Of a stretch of DNA of 64,000 nt, positions 56,601 to 64,000 are shown in pieces. The notes under the pieces are model-generated. The model saw only the letters and a list, made by a program, of their open reading frames with translations. It searched no databases and was not told the DNA's origin. How positions within the stretch are numbered: the first letter of the stretch is position 1; each line of letters opens with the position of its first letter. The position numbers and the translations under genes were made by a program. This DNA comes from Naumovozyma dairenensis CBS 421 (lineage: Eukaryota > Ascomycota > Saccharomycetes > Saccharomycetales > Saccharomycetaceae), in the NCBI RefSeq assembly GCF_000227115.2, contig NC_016485.2, positions 1,340,025-1,404,024 on the forward strand, written 5' to 3'.

Positions 56601-57336
56601 TTTGTGTAATAATATCATTTAATTCTCTATCATAAAGCGTAAACTGGAACACTTTCCTATTCTTATCTAGGGAGTTAAACTTTTCTAATTCTTTCCTCTC
56701 CTGATTCATTTCCTTTAACTTACTATTTAATTCATTCATTTCCATATCAATTTGATTCCTCTTTTGTTCTGTTTCATCCATTTTCTTCAAGGAAGCTTTC
56801 AATTTCAATTCGAATGATTTGGCACCCACAACATCCTCCAAAAGATTTAATCTTTCTTTATCTTTTGCATTCGTCAGGGCGATAATTTTCCCTTGAGGAA
56901 CAATATTATATGGATTATTCATTGAGAACCCTGTACTTTCCAACATCCTCACGACGTCCCCCTTCGTAACATTTCTATCATTCAATTGATAATCATCCTT
57001 CTTCAAACCAACGGTTCTTCTAATATAAACTTCATCATTCTCTCTTGGGACCACTCCTGAAGGTAATATAATCTTATGATTAGGATCATGGAATACAATT
57101 TCCACGGAGGCACTCATCACAGCACCACCTGAACCTTGATGGATTAACCCTTGTCTTTCTTCCCTTTTCAAATTGGAATAATCATCACTGAGGACAAATC
57201 TGATTGCGGAGAAGAAATTGGATTTACCTGAACCGTTCGAACCGATGACGATGTTATGATGTGGTGAAAAATTGTCTATTATGGTTTCATTTCGATAGGT
57301 TTTGAAACCTTTGATGACCACTCGTTTGATATACAT
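53647..57336 (-). CDS. SMC3: Cohesin ATPase subunit Smc3
   Basis: SMC-family ATPase of the cohesin ring. Length is 1229 residues (S. cerevisiae 1230). Walker A GSNGSGKS is at residues 32-39. The two lysines acetylated by Eco1 fall at the same numbers as in S. cerevisiae (K112, K113, in GLKKDDYQLN). Coiled coils flank the hinge (about 500-680, with FGTLGELVSV, GGRVTFIPL and RADKRGVLTGGY). The C-terminal head has signature LSGGQK and Walker B FYLFDEIDAALD. All ATPase motifs are intact. The start is the ATG whose complement is 57334-57336. Two MCB elements and one Ume6-type URS1 lie upstream, consistent with G1/S and possibly meiotic control. Confidence 0.98.
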   Translation of the reverse strand: MYIKRVVIKGFKTYRNETIIDNFSPHHNIVIGSNGSGKSNFFSAIRFVLSDDYSNLKREERQGLIHQGSGGAVMSASVEIVFHDPNHKIILPSGVVPRENDEVYIRRTVGLKKDDYQLNDRNVTKGDVVRMLESTGFSMNNPYNIVPQGKIIALTNAKDKERLNLLEDVVGAKSFELKLKASLKKMDETEQKRNQIDMEMNELNSKLKEMNQERKELEKFNSLDKNRKVFQFTLYDRELNDIITQIENLDGDYNSTVDSSEKYIKELDKRENIISELTKKLTEIDSSLKIKTTNDLQIAKANNSEILNNLTNLDVQIKDLKLQLETQNEQTNSDKSNLELINKEIESRRLKLSKISPRFQQLTNEESRFKLQSNTLKERQRDLLLKKGRYSRFHTAQERNEWIENEIKELNQLQQSLNDTKTKNKIEKDEVAERINTIDEEIQELNDSIQGPSINAELEDLESNIDDIKQQYNSSIDQRKELWRNEQKLETVLQTILDNVKDSERAVGETMDRSLANGLKSVKEIAEKLKLPEDSVFGTLGELVSVNSKYKTCAEVIGGNSLFHVIVDTEETASKIMKELYRMKGGRVTFIPLNKVYFDNSITFPPEDQSSYTPLIKKIKYDEKFDKAVKHVFGKTIVVKDLSTGLKLAKKYKLSAITLDGDRADKRGVLTGGYHDQHKKTRLDSLKSLNSSRTKHKAVTAELDQITQQLEEMDSGIDALNGSMRKLVSNKDSIVSNIQSMRIKLNAKKSEKLLLEESLDAFAVKSERLTAQLTQTKEKITAYKEDMTKEFDSELSQSEKTELLTLNDDIHTIQKKLTLTTEALESITGEMDILNAELNSKLLPQQEELQSRIGQSNDNFTLNLKDDLDKAMSDYNSVEKDYELSKQQTEIIQKEIDDMNSEKRNDEKTLEKANSQQKLLLKKLENFQKDAEKTMIKKTTLSTRRDELQQKIREIGLLSEDVLHDFNDLSSEELLEKLKSVNDEIAGLNNVNKRAFENFKKFDEKHTELEKRASELDESKTSIKELITRLKQQKVTAVDSTFEKVSKNFVTVFESLVPRGTAKLIIHKSDGSASNDNAPESGDEEMDVDMDETEDQKKIEPIYTGVSISVSFNSKENEQLHVEQLSGGQKTVCAIALILAIQMVDPAPFYLFDEIDAALDKQYRTSVAKLIEKLSANAQFICTTFRTDMLEVADTFFRVKYENKISTVIEIDRQEAINFIKGSNKYAEV

Positions 57337-57476
57337 TCGATAGATGGTTTGAGTACAGTTCTATATTGCCTTAATTAGTGCTTGAGGGCTTTGACGTTCA
57401 AGGTATATTATTGTTTTGTGATAGGAATATCTGTATGTCACTTCTACTCAAAATTGATATCTCGATTGCTTTCTTT

Positions 57477-57482
57477 ACGCGT
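57477..57482 (+). promoter_or_regulatory. MCB element ACGCGT (proximal)
   Basis: Perfect MluI cell-cycle box, about 140 bases upstream of the SMC3 start codon. In S. cerevisiae MBF acts through such boxes on G1/S genes, including cohesin subunits. A second copy lies 41 bases further away. Confidence 0.75.
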
Positions 57483-57517
57483 CTTGTGTTTTATGTTCTC
57501 AGTTTGGAAATCGCAAT

Positions 57518-57523
57518 ACGCGT
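57518..57523 (+). promoter_or_regulatory. MCB element ACGCGT (distal)
   Basis: Second perfect MluI cell-cycle box in the SMC3 promoter, about 182 bases from the start codon. Two copies within 50 bases are unlikely by chance in AT-rich DNA. Confidence 0.75.
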
Positions 57524-57566
57524 AAAACTGAAGAGAGGGTAACGAAATTATGAGTGTGCGGGAGCT

Positions 57567-57576
57567 TCGGCGGCTA
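57567..57576 (+). promoter_or_regulatory. URS1 / Ume6 site TCGGCGGCTA
   Basis: Full match to the Ume6-binding URS1 core (TAGCCGCCGA on the SMC3 strand), about 231 bases upstream of the SMC3 start. Ume6 represses early meiotic genes in vegetative cells; Smc3 also works in meiosis. Whether it acts here is inference. Confidence 0.6.
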
Positions 57577-57582
57577 AATTGT

Positions 57583-57774
57583 TTACCTTTTTGAGTAATT
57601 ATTATTAGTTATCACTAGGATCCCATTAAAGTGTCCATTCTCAATTATGATCTTAAAGAATGTATCGATAAGTTTTGTGTTATTCTCTGGTGAGTTTTGA
57701 CGAAGTAATTTAGGTGGAACTGAGTTGATGTTGTTAGTAAAGATCACATTCTGTAACGGGTTGTTAATTAACAT
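57583..57774 (-). CDS. Small open frame of unknown status
   Basis: A 63-codon frame with an ATG start (complement of 57772-57774), on the same strand as SMC3 and ending about 250 bases before it. The translation is polar and Asn/Ile-rich without a recognised motif. No S. cerevisiae gene is known to me at this position. It may be chance, an upstream frame of a long SMC3 transcript, or a small unannotated gene. Confidence 0.15.
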   Translation of the reverse strand: MLINNPLQNVIFTNNINSVPPKLLRQNSPENNTKLIDTFFKIIIENGHFNGILVITNNNYSKR

Positions 57775-58045
57775 ACGTAAGGAAATATATATGATAGTTT
57801 TGTTGTTCTAATGAACCTGGGGTGGGAATCTTTTCACGGCAACTGATGCTCTCTTATTTACCAACGGAAGCTGTGAGTCCCAATAGTGCTGTTCAGCTTT
57901 TTATTACCGTATTTTAGGAGGAATATGGGCAAAAGAACCGTAGGGTACTCTAGTGCATGCAATGCTAGATATTTACACTATTAAATATATCAACTTTCAC
58001 TACAAACTCAAAAATTTAGAAGCAAAAGATAAGAAAAAAATTTAT

Positions 58046-58166
58046 TGGTTGCTAAGAGATTCGAACTCTTGCATCTTACGATACCTGAGTGTTCCCAGAG
58101 TTTTCTCTGGTCAAGAATTGTAATTTTCCTTGAATCAGGCGCCTTAGACCGCTCGGCCAAACAACC
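58046..58166 (-). tRNA. tRNA-Leu (anticodon CAA), intron-containing
   Basis: The minus strand reads as a complete class II leucine tRNA. It starts GGTTGTTTGGCCGAGCGGTC, has anticodon arm CCTGATTCAAG, a long variable arm, T arm GAGTTCGAATCTC, acceptor end AGCAACC and discriminator A. Mature length is about 81 before CCA addition. An intron of about 40 bases follows the base 3' of the anticodon (between CAAG and TCAGG), the canonical site. It is longer than the roughly 32-base intron of the S. cerevisiae gene. The exons are nearly identical to S. cerevisiae tRNA-Leu(CAA). The intron would be removed by the splicing endonuclease and sealed by Trl1, also encoded here. Confidence 0.97.
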
Positions 58167-60355
58167 ATAAATTGTTGAAAATGTAGTAAAAGCGTTGGGG
58201 ACATCGTCAGACATGACTACGTCCTCAGACAAATTGTTGTGAACATCTTGATTGTTGTTCATTTTGTTGTTGTTGTTGAAAGGTTTGAATGTGTTTTTTA
58301 AAGTACTTAATTACTTAGTTACTTCGTTGTTCGTTTGTTACTTAGTTCTATGTCATTACATAAACTACATATGCAGGGTATACGATATCCTTGCCTCTTA
58401 TATATATCCCTTAGAAGGATCTTGGATCTTCTCAAGACTTTGACTCAACCCCTTGTTTCAGAAAGTATCTAATACTTGACGCAGTTGTTACGACTCTCCC
58501 AGAGCTCGTACACACCCTGCAGGATTACGCTATCTAATAGGATAACCCCATACTGAAGATCTCGATTCAACTCCTTGTTAGTCTAACTAAACACAGGCTA
58601 TGAATCCTCTTTGATCTGACGATATACCATCCGCGACCTCAACCACGGATATCTCATATCCGTGACCTCGTCTACGGATACCTAGTATCCGTGACCTCGC
58701 CGACGGGTAGTAAAGTCGAATCTTCAAAGTTCACTTCACTACAGAAAAAATTTGTATTTAGTAGCTACTACATTAGATGACTTAAAAAGTAGGGTTATCT
58801 AATGCCAGTTGGTCCATAAAATGTGACAAGTTGTTTCGTCTCATAACATGGAGAAGATGCCTTTTTTTATTTGATGATTATCAAGAAATTGGCTGTCATC
58901 CATTGGTATGTATTGCAAGATTGCTCTGCTATGGAATACAGTTAGAACAATAGACTATCAGACTTCATGTTCAGACAATGTCAATTTGAAACTATGGCAT
59001 AAATACGTACTAGAACATAATTTGTGGAAATAAGTCATAGCTGTCCTTTGGATCAGTTAGATTGGGAGAAATATGTGTGGCAATGTTACTAACACTTTTT
59101 CAAGGTATAACCAGTCGTCCTCTTTTAGCATTTGCCAAAGAGTACTGTACATGACGTATATATATATATTTGATTTCTCGATGATATCTCATCGTGACAA
59201 TTTCTTTTTCCTTGTCGTCTCGGCATATCTACTGAACGTACGTTACGACATTATTGTGTGTCAGTAAATCAATGTCCTTTTAGCAAATCGACATATATGT
59301 ACATTTTTATCAGTGCACTCTAGGCTCATTCATTGAAATACCCTTAAATAAATCAAAAGTACTTGTTTCATCTTACTTCATGGAAATAGAAGAAGGTCTA
59401 TATTGACACCTTGGACAACCGCTTGAATCTAAAGTTGTTCGATTGAACCAGTAACTATCCCACCAAAAGCGCTATAGAATGCTTACCATCCGTAGACAAC
59501 CTCCATAAAGTAGGTACTACCATCAGCAAAGCGAATTTCAAACACTACAATTGCCCCCAAAAAAGCATGAGGCCGCTTAGTCTTTCCATCATAGCCATAA
59601 AACCTTGAATATAAGCCTATGTAACTGCGTGCAATCGGCGTTTGAACAAAGTAGTAGGTTGTCTTACTTGAAGTATATCAATAGGAACATGAAACATTAC
59701 CTATTGCTGTCGTATAGGGAAAATAAGTCAGCGGTCAATAACAACTGTCTCGAATATATATGTGTTGAGACATGCATAAAAATGCCTAAGGAAGAAGTAA
59801 CAAGTAGAATAGTTAATTATTAGAGTCTACCCGTAGACAAAAATGTCTTTGAAGAAGAAAATGCTCTGCCAAAAAAGCTAGTATATAGTTGGCTATAACA
59901 AAATAATTAATGTCTCTAGAATAGATAATTTAATAAAATTTTGATATTGATTTTATAAAAGAGCAGCTTTAAAAAGCCTATTTAAAGGAAGTTTCCATAA
60001 TCTTGACATGTTTCCCTAGTCCCCCTCTCAATCCATTAAAGACATACATTAAAGACATACATTGGATACTGTCTAAGTATTTCAATTTTAGGTGGAAAGA
60101 CTTCTTCTATAAAGGACATCTGTTTTAGGCGGCGCTAGCATATTTTAAACAATGAGTTGTCACTTTTTTTTTTTGAAATATTGAAATATTATTATGTAAC
60201 CACCACTGTACATACATAGAGGATTATTATATGTATAATAAAACATATGAGATAAGATAGACTATTTCGATACAAGATTGAACGTTTGATACTTTTAAAG
60301 CCAATTAGTATTCGCCGCTACCGTCACAAAAAAAAGGCTAATTAAAATTCCATGT
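58167..60355. other. 2.2-kb gene-free region between tRNA-Leu and JEM1
   Basis: No convincing gene. It contains a TGTTGTTGTTG stretch near 58263, three tandem 29-base units with internal hairpins (58626-58712), a tandem AAAGACATACATT duplication near 60039-60062, a T-run near 60162 and the JEM1 promoter. Sequence next to tRNA genes in yeasts is a common landing place for Ty elements; no LTR with clear TG...CA ends could be defined. Confidence 0.6.
58626..58712 (+). repeat. Three tandem 29-bp units with internal inverted repeat
   Basis: Units start at 58626, 58655 and 58684. Each contains ATCCGYGACCTC, then a variable pair of bases, then C.ACGGRTA, so ATCCG can pair with CGGAT inside every unit. 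Copies differ at a few positions, so the array is not a recent artefact. GC content is clearly higher than in surrounding DNA. Confidence 0.85.
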
Positions 60356-62385
60356 ATGATGGCGGTATTATACTATTTTGGATTATATAGCATACTGATG
60401 ATATTTTCAACAATATCTTTAGCTCTTTCAGAAACGTCATGTAATCCGGAATATTTCAAAGAGCAAATTAAAGACTTGAAATTAGACACCAAATCATTAT
60501 CTCAATATGATCAATTGATATCAGAAATTACACACTGTCTAGATATTGATGATGAGGATAAGACTAACCATCAAGAACTACTGGCATTGATAAACAAATT
60601 ACATTATAATTCAGGCATTATCCAATTATCTGTAGGCCATGATCAAAAGGCTATACAAAATTTCGAAAAGATAACTGAAAAGACGATATCTACCTACCAA
60701 GATTCATATACCACATTGGCTTCGAAAAGACTAAATACTCTATACATTCAATATGGTGCATGGGATCGTCTGCATCATAATGATCAACTATTATCCGAAG
60801 ATGATAAGGACAACTTTGAAAATTTCAAGACCCTTAATACGACCCTGTACCAAGATAGAAATATATATGACGAAGAATCCTTTATCAATACGTTAGCTTC
60901 AATGCTAGAAATATCACCGTATGATTTCGAGCTTATTCTGGCATACACTCAGGTTTTATTAAGGAAACTATCTTATGACATAGACAATGTATCAATTGCA
61001 CTTCAAATTTTGAAGAACTATGAAATATTATTACAAAAAAATGCAAAACAATTGAATATGAGCCAAAAACTATCCATACATTATTATAGTTCCATAATTC
61101 AATTATTTATTTTAAATTCTGAACCGACTCATTTGAGAAAATGTCTCTCCATTGATATGGATAATAAATTATGTAGAGATTTGACTTTGTTTTACAACAG
61201 AATATCCAAAATAAATCCAAAGAAATCACAGATATTAGATCCGCAAGTATATTCTACATTATCTTCTGATTTAATTAACTGGAATAAAATTGAGGATTTT
61301 TATTTCAACGATAAGAAGCCATGTATCAAATGGACTACTGAACCAAAGAAAGAATTCCAAAATAATTATATTCAAATTGAACAATTCATTATCGAGACAT
61401 TAAATAAATTATTCAAACAAGAAATTCCAAATTCCTTACAACCGTCATCACAACTTTCAATACCACCAATTACGATACCCGATCATTATGAAACAACTGA
61501 CTTTATCAAATATATAGACTCCATATTATGTCAGTCGTCAACGACAACTTCATCATCATCTAAAAAGAAGAGTAAAACTGCTTCATTTTGTAAAAAGGCA
61601 TTGAAAGAGTCACTCACAGAAATACAATTCAAAGAATACAAAGAAATTTTATCAAAGAATGGCAACGGATTATCAATTGAGTTTTTGAAAAATTCATGGA
61701 ATTCATACCCACAAGTAACTATGTACATGATAAACTCCATACTAAGACAAAATAAAAAGCCATCTAACGAACTCATCGAAATATTGTTCAAATTCTTCCA
61801 TGATGAAAAATTAATGAACTCTTCAAATGAGTACGTTAAGAAACAATTTGATCATGTTAACCGTCTGAATGAAAAATTAAAACAAGCAAAATATCAACAG
61901 CATTTCAATCAACAACAACAACAAAGGCAACAACAACAACAACAATGGAATTTCTACCAACAGCATCAGCAGCAACAGCAACAACAACAACAGCAAGGAC
62001 AAGCTATTGCCACAGATAAAGACTATTATAAAATCATGGGATTATCTAAAGATGCAGCTGCAAAAGATATCAGGAAAACTTACTTAAGTTTAACTAAGAA
62101 ATTCCATCCAGATAAGCAAGGTCAATTATCTGAAAAGGAACAAAAGAAAAATCAAGAAAAAATGTCCGCCATTAACGAAGCTTATGAAGTATTAAGCGAT
62201 GAAAATAAAGGAAAGAATATGATTTGAATAGATCGGGTAATCATAATCAAATGAGACATCCTCCTTTCAATGGTGGTGGGGATAATTTTAATAAGATGTT
62301 TAGAGGAGCTGGTGGTCATAACAGAGCTAGAAATGGCTTCCCATTCGGCGGTGGTAGTAATTTCAAAATGAATTTTAATTTTTAG
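60356..62385 (+). CDS. JEM1: ER-lumenal J-protein Jem1, with an apparent frameshift near the C-terminus
   Basis: Hsp40 co-chaperone of Kar2/BiP in the ER lumen, needed for nuclear fusion in karyogamy and for ER-associated degradation. A signal sequence is visible (MMAVLYYFGLYSILMIFSTI, then SLALS). A helical, TPR-like middle follows, then a poly-Gln linker (about 520-545) and a J domain (about 555-620) with an intact HPD in KKFHPDKQG. The uninterrupted frame stops at 62227, after 623 codons. One base shift near 62212-62214 opens another frame that reads EYDLNRSG, then a Gly/Asn/Phe-rich tail ending KMNFNF at 62383-62385, very like the S. cerevisiae C-terminus. Restored length would be about 676 residues (S. 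cerevisiae 645). A lost A in an A-run, as sequencing error or true mutation, is the simplest cause. Confidence 0.9.
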
Positions 62386-62474
62386 AAAATTTAAAAAGAT
62401 TATAGAATAAATCCAATATATATATATAAATATGTATGTATCGCTAGCGTTACTTTTTTTTTCTTTTATTGCTT
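62386..62474. other. Convergent JEM1-PSF2 3' region
   Basis: About 90 bases between convergent genes, with TATATATATA (near 62409) and a T-run, as expected for polyadenylation signals on both strands. Confidence 0.5.
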
Positions 62475-63149
62475 TCAACTGAAATTAAAATCTTCTTCAT
62501 CATCTGCCTCATTGGCATTGGATTCTCCGTGAGCTGCACTGTGTAATTCTCTTAGTTTATCCATAATATCGATAATAAATGGTCTTAATTCATTAATCTC
62601 CAATACACTTAAATTATCCAATTGTAAATGTGATTCATTCAAATACTTCAAACCCTTTAAGACTTTCAATTGTCGTATTTCTCTTAAATCTTGTATTCTG
62701 TTCCTTAATTCGTGAACTGGATCATGGAAATCATCTGGGGCCTTACCAAACAATAATTGTGCCAAAACTAGCCAATTCCACGGTAGTTTACTAAACCTAT
62801 CCTCATGCTTCTTCTCATATTGAATACTTTGATCTAATGACCTTATAGTTAACCAGTCTGGTGCTATTATACTACATTTTGATTGTTGTTTTAATAGTAA
62901 CGCTATCCATAAAGTGACAGTTGTCGTTTGCATAGCAACCATATTATTCAGAGGAAAATCCTTTGTAGTGATTAATTTCCAATTTCGTCTTGAAGTGTCA
63001 TTATGTCCTTTATTATTATTATTATGATCTCGATGGTTTATCCTTTGACGTGTGGTTATACGTGGGAAAATCTTTATGGGTTCATTCTCAACAATGAATT
63101 GAATTTCTTCTGGAGAGAAGGTTTCTTGTAGATGTTTAGGCAATGACAT
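62475..63149 (-). CDS. PSF2: GINS complex subunit Psf2
   Basis: Subunit of the GINS tetramer (Sld5-Psf1-Psf2-Psf3), part of the CMG replicative helicase with Mcm2-7 and Cdc45. Length is 224 residues (S. cerevisiae 213). The N-terminus carries the family block FSPEEIQFIVENEPIKIFPRI. LPWNWLVLAQLLFGKAPDD lies near residue 122, and MRHPL-type helices follow to an acidic C-terminus. An Asn/His-rich insertion lies near residues 40-50. The start is the ATG whose complement is 63147-63149. It works at the same replication-initiation step as Dpb11, encoded elsewhere in this window. Confidence 0.95.
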   Translation of the reverse strand: MSLPKHLQETFSPEEIQFIVENEPIKIFPRITTRQRINHRDHNNNNKGHNDTSRRNWKLITTKDFPLNNMVAMQTTTVTLWIALLLKQQSKCSIIAPDWLTIRSLDQSIQYEKKHEDRFSKLPWNWLVLAQLLFGKAPDDFHDPVHELRNRIQDLREIRQLKVLKGLKYLNESHLQLDNLSVLEINELRPFIIDIMDKLRELHSAAHGESNANEADDEEDFNFS

Positions 63150-63444
63150 TCGATATTATCATGGAAATATTACCTCGAGACAGCGTATTATCTTTTCTCA
63201 TTGTCACTTTCAGTAAATTATCGTCATTGTCATTATCATTATCTCTTTTATGTTTGCTATATATATTTTTCAATTCTTCATGAAAAATTCCATAATGAAA
63301 AAAATCGTAAAGCAATCATCGATGACTATAAACTACAAACAATTAATACGCAAGTCCTCGAAAAGCAATTCTTCCTTCAATAATTCAGTACATATATCAA
63401 TTGGATTTACGCCTTAATATAATCACCATATATGTGCCCAAGTT
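63150..63444. other. Divergent PSF2-ARG2 promoter region
   Basis: 295 bases shared by two divergent genes. It contains repeated TCATTGTCA-type words near 63199-63240. I found no TGASTCA Gcn4 site here. An out-of-frame ATG lies at 63432, 13 bases before the ARG2 start. Confidence 0.5.
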
Positions 63445-64000
63445 ATGTGGAAACACATCTTTTCAAATGGTCTAAGATACGAACAACAAAATGCATCCTC
63501 GAAGAATTTGATTCTATCAGTCCTTAATACTACTACAACAAAACGTGAAGCTAAAGACTATTTGACCAAATACACAAATGAACAAGAAACTATAAACCAT
63601 TGTCTTTTATTTATCCGTCATTTGCATGCATTCCCCACACAAACTTTGTCAAAATTATCCAATTCTATAAAAAGATTAAGAATGTTGGGATTGAGACCTA
63701 TTTGTATTGTACCTCCTACTACTGCAAAATTAGTTACACAGCATTCAGAGATATTAGATAAATTATTAACTGATGCTGAATTGCATCCTTTACACTTCAA
63801 AGAAGGTCTTTCTAAATCAAGAACTGGTCTTTTCCATTCTGTCTTGTCATCAGAATCCCAATTGTTCGATGGGACAATTGTAGATATGGTCCCCATTATT
63901 AAACCATACATTTATAATGAGGAAACTGCATCTGAATATATGGCACCAAATGTAGTAAAGTTTCTTGATCATTTATGTCAAAATGTAACTACTCATATTG
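63445..64000 (+). CDS. ARG2: N-acetylglutamate synthase (5' part, cut by window end)
   Basis: First enzyme of arginine synthesis: acetyl-CoA plus glutamate gives N-acetylglutamate, in mitochondria. The frame is open from the ATG at 63445 to the last base, giving 185 codons (S. cerevisiae 574 residues). Diagnostic stretches are nearly identical to the S. cerevisiae protein: NASSKNLILSVLNTTTTKRE, IKRLRMLGLRP, FKEGLSKSRTGLFHSV and KPYIYNEETASE. These lie in the N-terminal amino-acid-kinase-like domain; the acetyltransferase domain lies outside the window. Truncation is by the window edge, not a mutation. It is divergent from PSF2, as in S. cerevisiae. Confidence 0.96.
   Translation, partial: MWKHIFSNGLRYEQQNASSKNLILSVLNTTTTKREAKDYLTKYTNEQETINHCLLFIRHLHAFPTQTLSKLSNSIKRLRMLGLRPICIVPPTTAKLVTQHSEILDKLLTDAELHPLHFKEGLSKSRTGLFHSVLSSESQLFDGTIVDMVPIIKPYIYNEETASEYMAPNVVKFLDHLCQNVTTHI

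Larger units (their letters stand above)
57337..58045. other. SMC3 promoter and tRNA-Leu flank
   Basis: 709 bases. The first 250 are the SMC3 promoter with two ACGCGT boxes and a URS1. A 63-codon minus-strand frame of unknown status lies at 57583-57774. The remainder up to the tRNA gene is AT-rich. The A-rich plus-strand sequence just before 58041 is a T-run on the tRNA strand and would be its RNA polymerase III terminator. Confidence 0.65.

Noticed and set aside
58008..58262. Minus-strand frame of 84 codons across the tRNA-Leu gene
   Set aside because: Its middle is the tRNA sequence itself (giving CLAERSKAPDSR, a familiar artefact of translating leucine or serine tRNA genes).
58260..58440. 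TGTTG-started stretch after the tRNA gene as a Ty LTR end
   Set aside because: No matching CAACA end, target-site duplication or internal Ty sequence could be defined.

Overview
The window is a piece of nuclear chromosome from a budding yeast of the family Saccharomycetaceae. Protein families, gene order and strand follow the left arm of Saccharomyces cerevisiae chromosome X from YJL095W (BCK1) to YJL071W (ARG2) almost gene for gene. This matches one of the two sister tracks left by the whole-genome duplication, so the source is almost certainly a post-duplication species. AT-rich DNA, long Asn/Ser/Gln tracts, large trinucleotide and hexanucleotide arrays and a 20-base N gap suggest a draft genome of a Naumovozyma- or Kazachstania-like yeast. 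The genus is inference, not shown by the sequence. None of the identified genes needs an intron.

Layout. 1-11 kb: BCK1 (MAPKKK of the cell-wall integrity pathway), KHA1 and TOK1 (K+/H+ antiporter and outward K+ channel). 11-20 kb: SRS2 (anti-recombinase helicase), GWT1 (GPI inositol acylation), DPB11 (replication initiation scaffold). 20-25.6 kb: SIP4 (zinc-cluster regulator of gluconeogenic genes) with a very large Ser-Asn array, and ARG3 (ornithine carbamoyltransferase) with a Gcn4 site and an (AAT)28 leader. 25.8-40.5 kb: TRL1 (tRNA ligase), EXO70 (exocyst), ALY2 (alpha-arrestin), ARP4 (chromatin actin-related protein), SCP160 (multi-KH RNA-binding protein). 40.5-49.8 kb is the unusual part: two long gene-poor stretches (2.6 and 4.35 kb) flank a pair formed by an S-formylglutathione hydrolase and PRY1. 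The second stretch contains the N gap. 49.8-64 kb: NET1 (RENT complex), SMC3 (cohesin), an intron-bearing tRNA-Leu(CAA), a 2.2-kb gene-free stretch, JEM1 (ER J-protein, with an apparent frameshift near its C-terminus), PSF2 (GINS) and the start of ARG2, cut by the window end.

Differences from the S. cerevisiae order: TAX4 and IML2 are absent between ALY2 and ARP4. PRY3 and ICS3 are absent between PRY1 and NET1. The S-formylglutathione hydrolase (YJL068C, beyond ARG2 in S. cerevisiae) sits between SCP160 and PRY1.

These are independently transcribed eukaryotic genes, not operons. Themes recur: K+ transport (KHA1, TOK1), arginine synthesis (ARG3, ARG2), DNA replication and chromosome maintenance (SRS2, DPB11, SMC3, PSF2). 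I saw no convincing new multi-gene system. The observations most worth a second look are the JEM1 frameshift, the near-duplicate blocks either side of the N gap, the relocated hydrolase, a repeated octamer and intron-like signals in the gene-poor DNA, and a 29-bp tandem repeat near the tRNA gene.
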